The position numbers and the translations under genes were made by a program. The notes under the pieces were generated by a model that was not told where the DNA came from, did no database searches, and saw only the letters and a list, made by a program, of their open reading frames with translations. A DNA stretch of 64,000 bases from Chlorokybus atmophyticus (lineage: Eukaryota > Streptophyta > Chlorokybophyceae > Chlorokybales > Chlorokybaceae): positions 643,479 to 707,478 of the forward strand of contig RHPI01000385.1 in the NCBI GenBank assembly GCA_009103225.1, given 5' to 3'. Shown piece by piece: positions 56,466-64,000 of this stretch (its first letter is position 1; the number at the start of each line of letters is the position of its first letter).

Positions 56466-59400
56466 GTCGCTGCCATAGGCAGGAGAATATAGCATTTATG
56501 CAGCCTTGCCACATATATGTTACACTTAGTGGGGATCGGATCAGTGATGATCAGAGTGTGTTCACCTTGCAAGAGGGCCACTTGTGTATGAGGTGCCTGG
56601 CTAGTAGTTGTTGAAGGGGCTCTCCCCCTCATCCCTTGTGGGGTGTTGTGGTGTTGTGTGTGCATGTGGGTGTGTTGGGCGTGTGTTGTGTGTGCCTGGG
56701 GCTGAGTGGACTCCACCGGCCTCTGAGGCCTCCTGCGTCACCGTGATGGGTGACCCTCTCCTCTTTTGGTGCTAAACTGCAACTTCCCCAGCGAGGTGGT
56801 GCACTGGTGACGCTGGTGGGACTTCCATCTGCAAGTCCATAGTGCTTGTGCATAAGTTTGCCAAGCCGACGAGCAGGAAAGTAGGTGGTGTGATCACATA
56901 AGTATTAAAAAGTAGAAACCTATCCACAGGTTATAATGACATTGTTATTATACCATTTTAAACATTTGCTGAACTTTTAAGATCCCAAAGAGGGTTTGTG
57001 TAAACAGATGTACAGCAAATTAAACGCTGCCCCTTTTAGGTGCCTGGAGCACGTGCCTCACACCGAGAGAGCAACATCTCGCAGTCAGCAAAGCTGGGAG
57101 TCATGGTGTCACAGTTTGTGAGAATTGAACGCATCTGCACGCTTACACTTCACTTCATTGCGCAGATCGTTCAGCTGTTGTGTGACATGCAAGCACAAAG
57201 ATATGTCATGCATGTTCTGTTCAACAAGTAGCGTGCAGAATGACAGGCACCAAGTATGGAGTGACATATCTACGGTTGTACATCCTCGTGGCTACCAGGT
57301 GTACTGCCACGCTATAAGGTAAGTGAGATAAAGTGGTTGTGTGCAAGTGTGGGAGTAGCGATTTGCCCGCACATGCTATGTTTGCATCACACGTGCATAG
57401 TTACATGCTTGCTTGTCACTGCGTTGCATTGTACTAATTGTCGTCATTACAGTTCAGCTGATTATAGGTGTCATATATAATGTGTCGTGTAGTGTCCAGG
57501 AAGTTGTGTCCGGTCAGTGCTATTGCTTGACCATGCCATTGAAAAATGCTTGCAGGCTTTGTTGTGTTAAGCAGATTGCGGTGGGTCCAACACTTTGGAC
57601 CACAACATATGGCGGCTGCATCATCATTTGCAAGCACCGCACAACACACCAAGCATTATCTCCGCCCTCGCCCTTGCTGCTATAAAGCGTATACCTCGTT
57701 GCTGCTGCTGCTGCTGCTGCTGCTGTTAAATTCTGTCCTGCTCTTCATCCTACCGGCCTAACACCTGGCGCTGCTTGAACACAGGCGCCAACTGCGTGCT
57801 ATTTGCTTGCCTTGTTGGTGTGCCTTTCCTAACCCTACACCCTCGCCTACGACATTGCACGCACCCAACCACAGCACTTAGCTAAGTTTGCCTCTGCTTT
57901 AATAATTCAGCTGCTTACCCGCTCTTTGCTTGCTTTGCTGGCTTGCTAATTGAAGTGTTGTGTGCGCTCATGCATCTGAATCATCAAATAGCCATTACCG
58001 ATGGTCGCCTCAATATCACAATCATTCAAGCAGCTTGTTACGGTGAGGGTCCGACCGTCCCCGCCATAATAAATTATGGCGGGAAACATGACTTTCTTCT
58101 CATGCAATTATTATTGAACCCTCTGGCTCCATTACATAACGTAGCTCCACAATGACCAATGGCTGACCAGCAACACATACAATGCACGTCATGCTGTGCA
58201 GGAAATGCGAGAGGAGTACGCCCATTCACACCACACCACGCATGCAACACTCTGCAGAACACACTCACCTCTACATACGCAACCACGGGGCTACCTACTC
58301 TACTCCTACACCTACATCTATGCCCCCTATTAGTCATGCATGCACAAGTTGCAATCGGTTACCTGCACCAGCGCTACGTGGTTAGCGGCCCATTTGCAGC
58401 AACACCAGCGGTCACAACAACAGCAGGACTTGGACTCCCTCCCTCCTGCCTTCCCTACACCCTCCCTCCTCCCGCCGTCTTAACGCTCTGCCGTCCGCTT
58501 GCCCGCGACTGCGTTGCTGCAGCCAGGGTTTGGGTTTGCGCCGATTGGCGCGCAGCATGCAGTCCCATGCACGGCATGCAGCACACTGCTGTCGCTGCGC
58601 TGCTGTGCACTTTGCGTTCCTTCACACGGGCATCGACGGACTGCTCCTCATGTACTTGCCGTTGCCGGCTTCCCTGTCATGCATGATCAACAGGGCGGGC
58701 GCTAACACTATTTATCTACTATACATGGTGCTCCCGGTCCAGCACCTGCTATTCGTCAGTCACACCATCCTATGTCAATCATACATACATACATCACACA
58801 TGCAGCGACACTGCTTCCACGTGCTCACACCACATCACACTCGACGCAATCATACTGAGCTTGAACGGTGAACATGCAACCTATGCCATAACATAGGGTA
58901 GCCAGGCGCACACCCGTACAGCACGTGCCAACCTGGCTTGCCATTGGCCACGTACTGTCTCATGTCGACTAACCAGGGCGTAGTGTGTATAGAAAATGCG
59001 AGAGGGGTATGCCCATTCAGACCACACTACGCATGCAACACTCTGCAGAACACATACATCACGTGCATATTCTGTGCACTCACCTCGTTACTTTATACGC
59101 GACCGCCGGGCTACTTACTCTACTCCTACACGATGTATGGTGTGCAGACAGTGTTTTACTTCATATGACAAACATCATTGCGTCATTGTGTTTGTCGCAG
59201 CTGTACTGGTAAACCATGTGCCATATGTTACTAATACATCATGCTCATCGAGAAGTGCTAAAATTATGTACTTTTAAGGGACTATAGATGCTTCCAGTAC
59301 CGTTCAAGAAAGTCCAAGCTTGCAATGATGCTATACTAACCCAACTATTGGACTCATTGATTGTGTAGCACTTGAAGGCCCTTGGGTGGCACTCATGTTT

Positions 59401-60266
59401 CGTGTGATATACAACGTTGCACAGCATGGTGCTTTACCATTGTGCGCGGCTACTGTCCATTGAAGCAGCACACCACTGTTGCATGCCTGCTTACAAGTCA
59501 TGCAGCTTTGGCCTCAAGGACGCCCCTGCCCTGAAAGTCTGATGACACATTCACGCGGGGTCAAACACTCAGCCGCCACCTTCCTCTATCTATCACAATG
59601 CAAGCGGGTTATGCGTACAGCCATTGGAATGGACGCCTGCATGTCTGAGATTTGCCACCCAAGTTCTAGAATGTTGCTTATGTACAGTTCAAGAACCTTC
59701 AGGCCAGCCTGTAGCTTCATGTGGAATACTGACCCAGGCATTTTCAGCATGCGCAAAACCGCGAGCAATGTGCAAACCATGTCCAAGCGACAAACGTCCA
59801 CAACAATGCCACTGATCATGACGAGCACTTGCCGCAGAGACGTATGGCCAGTGCTTGCATCATGCGCAATGCCTGAGACAGTAACTGAGGTCCTGTGGCT
59901 GCACAACCAACCAACCAACCAACCAGGAGACAGCAATACCGCACAGTTCTGCTGTAGCCTGGAGTTGGCTGCACCTTTATTGCAAAAGCAATCATCCAAT
60001 GTCCAGGTAACATCTGCAGCAACCACAGTGTGCGCGGGCCGCAGAGAGGGGAGGAGATACTCGCAGGCAGGTATGTGGCATCTCATCAAGTGTCGTAGTC
60101 GATGAATGCAGCGCAAGCGCTTCACTACATGCTGCGCCAACGGCATGCCAAGCAGCCTTCACTACATGTGCGCCCACCTGACCGTGTCCTCCAAGTAGCC
60201 CGTTGACAGCGGTGGCATTGGCAACAATAAACTCCATGTAGTTCAATCAGTTTCAGCGCGCCTTTG
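56466..60266. other. Repeat-rich intergenic region left of the uL18 gene
   Basis: At 56,720-56,880 lies a copia fragment similar to 9,490-9,620 (shared CTGCAACTTCCCC and CTGCAAGTCC-type blocks). A (CTG)n microsatellite is at 57,700-57,725. A block of about 110 bp at 58,201-58,312 recurs at 58,991-59,131 (GCATGCAACACTCTGCAGAA). Overlapping long frames on both strands at 59,479-60,146 show no domain. No gene was identified. Confidence 0.45.
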
Positions 60267-60957
60267 TCATGACAGAGGCAGTCCGTTCTTGACCATGGAG
60301 GCAATGAGGGCGGCAAGCTTGCCGTGGTATGGCTTCCCACGCGGCTTCTGGTAGTGAACGGACGCCACGTTGGCCGCTCTGGCCCGCTCCGCAACAGTCT
60401 GCCCGACCAGCTGCGCTGCGGAAGTGTCTGATTTGGAGCCTTCTGTCTTACGCACTGATTGCTCAAGTGTCGAGGCGGAGGCGACTATGTGCCCATCTCC
60501 TCTTCTCACCACCTGTTGGCATTGATTGAGGAAACACGCAAGCTCTAAAATGACAGAGACACAGTTGACTGTTGAACTGCGAGAATATGCAACAGGGTGT
60601 GGCTGACCTGCCTGAACAACTGTGTACACACATTGCACACATTAGCAGAATGCAACTGTTTTAACATGTGATGCTAGCAAAATTTGACGTGTACTTGACC
60701 TTTGAATTCTTCACAAAATTCAAACACACACATTGTCAAAGCAAAAAGCCATAAACCCAGCAGAGGAAGCCGTGCAGACTGCGGAGTGGACACTATGTCA
60801 TGACGTGTCATGGCGGAGGCAAGCCTCATAACGCGTATCTCATTGTCTGCAAGTGGTACACAACACGGATAACGCCTTCTCTCTCCCGTACTTGCGCATA
60901 GACGTAACGGTTGCTGAAGAACAGCTTCAGCTGGAATGGGTTCAGCCTCCCTGACAT
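60267..60957 (-). CDS. uL18-type ribosomal protein, probably organellar
   Basis: Two exons, 60,892-60,957 and 60,267-60,512, joined in phase, give 103 aa. The start MSGRLNPFQLKLFFSNRYVYAQ is preceded by a Kozak-like GCCACC. The body has the L18 pattern: VVRRGDGHIVASASTLE, a DTSAAQLVGQTVAERA helix and the terminal KPYHGKLAALIASMVKNG. uL18 binds 5S rRNA in the large subunit. The bacterial-type length and lack of a plastid transit peptide suggest the mitochondrial or divergent L18p/L5e family of plants, in which the mature protein itself carries an N-terminal targeting helix. It is divergent from the gene at 62.1 kb. Confidence 0.8.
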
Positions 60958-62118
60958 GGTGGCGGGACGACCTCCAGGAGCTTACTAGCAGCAGAGCGGG
61001 TCACCTACCCTACACAGACTAACCTTCCAGCCTCCATCGCGCGTCCTGAGCATCCCTCGCACCTCGCCACCGCAACTACCTGTACCACCACACACTCCAC
61101 CACTGCCGCCGCCGCCGCTGCGGACGCTGCCGTCGACAAACTGTGCACCGACAACAAGGACACGAAAATACTGCCATCGATGTCGATGGTCGGCGCGGGC
61201 GCCAAATGTGGGCACTCTCGGACATATGCATGCACTAAAGCTTACGCTAGGAGAAAGCTGCTGCATGCTCTCTGCGCTGTGCTGTGCTCTGCTTTGTGCT
61301 TGAGGCGCTTGCTTGTGATCGTGGGTGACGGCTTGTACTCGCGCTCAAACAGCTGCTGGCCTGGTGTTGTGTGGGCGTGCCTTCGCTCCGTCGCGCTCTA
61401 CCAGCCTGCTCGTCATCCATCATCCATCATTCCAGCTGAAGCTGCTCTGGCTACAAAACAGCTGCTGCTTGACAAAGGGTGGCATTATGGGCGCCTGCCG
61501 TGAGCTTCAGGGCACTGGACTATTGTCTTGCCAGTACGCAGGGCAGGTTTTTGCTCAGGCAATGTGTCATGCATGCGTTGTTTCCGTGCTGCGTTTGCAG
61601 CTGCTGACTTATGTAGTGGCTGCGTTGTGCTCTCGCCATTCGGCTGATGGTCACTCCTTGTTGCGGCATTGTGGTGACAGGTTGCATGCAATATAGTTTG
61701 CTGAAAGGCAGTGAGGTCGTCCGGTCTTGCCTGCATGACGGGTGCCGGTTTCTGGCACAACTAGCTGCGCACTACAGCACAACTGGCGCTGTGGTGCATG
61801 CATGCAATGGCATCAGCATGTCGTCGCTGCTTGGTCAGTGCCTGCCCTCGTTACTGGACCGCCGGACTGTGTTGTGCCGTTGAGAAACAGCTGTCAGCTT
61901 GCAGTACTGTGCTTTCCTAGTTGCAACTGGTCAGTTTAATGGCACCAACTGCTTGCCGTGACAGGGTTAAGAGGAAGAACCAATAGCTCGGCTGCCTAGC
62001 ATACTCTGCATGATCAGTGCAATTGTGAAAACCGTAGAGACACTGGTAAGTCTTGTAGCGTATGTTGCATGTTGGGAACGCACCTGTCCTACCGTTCTTC
62101 TGAGACTTTGCTGTGCAG
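60958..62118. other. Region between uL18 and the Hsp20-like gene
   Basis: The left part contains GC-rich (CCGCCG) sequence upstream of uL18. The 5' exon or exons of the right-hand gene may lie here, but no splice-consistent frame was found. Confidence 0.4.
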
Positions 62119-63298
62119 CTGAAGGCACATTTTATTCTGCTCGTGTACGGGTCCATGTGCGCGAAGCTGAGCCAGAGAAAGCGTAAGGTTGGCGACACTG
62201 AAGGTGAGCAAATGTCACTGAGGCTACGGTGCTGTAGTCCTGTCAGTGCCAACATGCCTACAGCTACCTATGAAGTTGATACAACCAACGTGACTGCAAC
62301 ACAGGTTCAGGTGGGCTTCGCACTGACGAAACAGATTCAGAAGATCAACGCGCACAGGGCAGTTGTTCTACACCAACCATGCGAAACCAAAGGTGCTGTT
62401 CTGTGTTAGCTCTGTTGCAAGGGTGTCATACCGATCAGACGTTGACCGTTTGTGAAAGGGTTGCGCTGTTGGGGACTGCCAGCTGCTTTGGTGCATGCAC
62501 AAAGTAACGGACGTCATACGAGTCGTAATAGTACTCACACATGCTTGCGGCTGCGTTGCATGCTTGCACTGCGGACGCATGCACTTTGGTTTGCAGTAAC
62601 CAAACAGTGTCTGCACATGACAGGGATGCCAGAGATCAAGCTGGCGCCACTGGACAGATGGCTTGCAGGATAGAGAAGCCTTCTGAGGTTTGAGACGAAC
62701 ATGCTGCACTGAAAATGCAAGATAGGGATGCAGACCTGATATTGTGTGACACTTGTGGCAGACGTGCCCTTACTACACCGTGCACGTCCCTGCTTTGGGA
62801 TACGGTAGCGAACAAATAAGCATCATCGCTTACGGCAACGGTCGCATCTCGGTTAAAGCGGAAGGTGATGCCCACAGTTCTTTGCAGCCAGGCTTCACAT
62901 TGAATGCAGAGTTGCCTGGACCAATTGATGTTACAAGCGGCCTAGCAGGTATGTATGCAGTGGCTGCCTTAGTCTATGCAAAACTCCTATCTGGTGTTGT
63001 TACTTGCTGCAAAGGCAAGCACACTTCCGCTTCCACCTTGTACAACCCAGCGCTTCTTACACAGAGCTCTGGCGAGGTTACCTAGTCGTCAAGTTCATGC
63101 CAAGGGAATCAAAGAGCGAGTTGCCCAAGTTCAAAGACAGCTGGTGGCATTCCCACTTTCTGGTCAGAGCGGTGAGCAGCTGTCCAAGAATATTCGTGCT
63201 AAGAGCTTGAAACAATGATCTGACTGGTTATACCATTGCGTCTGTCAACACAGGAGATTATACCTACTGTTAAGCAGAAAAGCACGAGCAACAGTTGA
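62119..63298 (+). CDS. Probable Hsp20-fold (alpha-crystallin-like) protein, 5' part unresolved
   Basis: The last three exons are consistent in phase: 62,762-62,948; 63,065-63,171; 63,254-63,298. They encode YYTVHVPALGYGSEQISIIA, GNGRISVKAEGD, FTLNAELPGPIDVTSGLAEL, WRGYLVVKFMPRES and DSWWHSHF. The strand pattern (initial Y-x-V-x-V-PAL, later AELPGPIDV and GYLVVKFMP) resembles the alpha-crystallin beta-sandwich of small heat-shock proteins. Upstream, 62,119-62,392 is open in one frame (CAKLSQRKRKVGD, MPTATYEVDTTNVTATQ) and a short exon near 62,631 may connect, but phases could not be settled and the true start is unknown. The function is inferred from fold resemblance only. Confidence 0.5.
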
Positions 63299-64000
63299 TC
63301 GTTTGCACCACGTTTGCTGTTGGTGCGATTCACAGCACGTATCACGGCGCAGAGGGCGTGACTCGGTTATCCAATTTGACATTTCGTGTGCAAGTCAACT
63401 GCGCTCCTGGTGGCTGTAAGCAGACAATAAAGCAATAGCCGTAAGTAGATAACACGACTTCCAGCTTTGACGATCTTAGCAGCAAAGCGTTTGGTGGCTG
63501 TGAATACCTCTGCCAGCGGATGATGACTCCTCACGCGGTCGGGCGACATCCTGCAAGCACTGTTCTGCCTATGGAGTTTTGAGAGACAGCGTGGCTGCAT
63601 GGTCGCGCACTGGACACTTTGGGTCTTAATATATGCACTCAACGAGAACAACTGGCTGGTTGGGGTCACCACGCAATCCAGTGACCATGTGCCATCGTTG
63701 CATAGATTTTTTGGGTAAACAATCAGCGAGCCAAAGCGACAGATTGAGCAAGTCGTATGAAAGAAAATGCTTCCAAGCTAGTTACCCGGTTGACAGTAAA
63801 CCTCAAAACCTGGGTCTTGGCCAATGCAACTATGCCAGACGACGTGCGTGGTGCTCAGTACCTGCTTGTGGAGTTGGAACTGATGCAATTGCAAGCTTGA
63901 GATCATGCATCTGTACGACAGGTTGCAGTGTACACTGTGTTGCATGCAGCAGGTGCGGAGTGTACGTCAGTGCCGCCATAGAGCGAGTCATAGAGTGGCT
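63299..64000. other. Window end; possible exon of another gene
   Basis: At about 63,797-63,898 the plus strand reads VNLKTWVLANATMPDDVRGA followed by QYLLVELELMQLQA and a stop, which looks like the last exon of an unidentified gene. The minus strand at 63,450-63,560 has a helical frame (LAEVFTATKRFAAKIVKAG). Neither could be assigned. Confidence 0.3.

Noticed and set aside
59479-60146. Overlapping long ORFs on both strands left of uL18
   Set aside because: No domain, no splice-consistent partners and mirror-image lengths suggest chance open frames or untranslated sequence.
62119-62203. Splicing out of 62,204-62,247 in the Hsp20-like gene
   Set aside because: The GTGAGC donor exists, but joining to the next acceptor shifts the frame to a stop; reading through stays open, so the intron is not supported.
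1-64000. CRISPR arrays, bacterial operons, prophage
   Set aside because: No regularly spaced repeats or bacterial gene organisation; introns and retrotransposons show eukaryotic nuclear DNA.

Overview
The window looks like nuclear DNA from a photosynthetic eukaryote of the green lineage, most likely an alga with intron-rich genes; I cannot name the species. Evidence: genes split by many short GT-AG introns with strictly consistent phases; a Tic62-like chloroplast protein with a transit peptide and ferredoxin-NADP reductase (FNR) binding motifs; a B-box plus CCT (CONSTANS-like) regulator; eukaryotic eIF3f, DPM2 and NOP2; and large numbers of Ty1/copia, Ty3/gypsy and tyrosine-recombinase retrotransposons. 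Exon coordinates below were built by hand from splice signals, reading phase and remembered family sequences. No alignment or gene finder was run.

Bases 1-21,480 are a nested retrotransposon graveyard. It holds two copies of a gag-only LTR element (one on each strand), a second copia family with broken pol, the gag-protease half of a Ty3/gypsy element with its LTR and tRNA-iMet primer site, and a degenerate but nearly full-length DIRS/Ngaro-like element (gag, RT-RNase H, tyrosine recombinase, split terminal repeats) at about 15,946-21,480. Several fragments sit inside one another.

Bases 21,481-44,000 carry three genes and two poor regions. They are a secreted heparinase II/III-like lyase (+, 23,938-26,874, interrupted by a 375-base N gap), a 15-exon Tic62-like gene (-, 27,710-33,673, about 1,280 aa) and a CONSTANS-like gene (+, 41,119-43,197). 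Between Tic62 and CONSTANS lies 7.4 kb without a recognisable gene, including an AT-rich island (34.2-37.3 kb) with palindromes, G-run motifs and microsatellites.

Bases 46,684-63,298 carry the housekeeping cluster. It comprises eIF3f (-) divergent from DPM2 (+), NOP2 rRNA methyltransferase (-, 17 exons), a uL18-type ribosomal protein (-) and, divergent from it, a probable Hsp20-fold protein (+). The 5.6 kb between NOP2 and uL18 holds decayed reverse transcriptase, copia and tRNA-like remnants. The genes serve unrelated pathways (plastid redox and envelope, translation initiation, ribosome biogenesis, glycosylation), so their proximity is probably only linkage.
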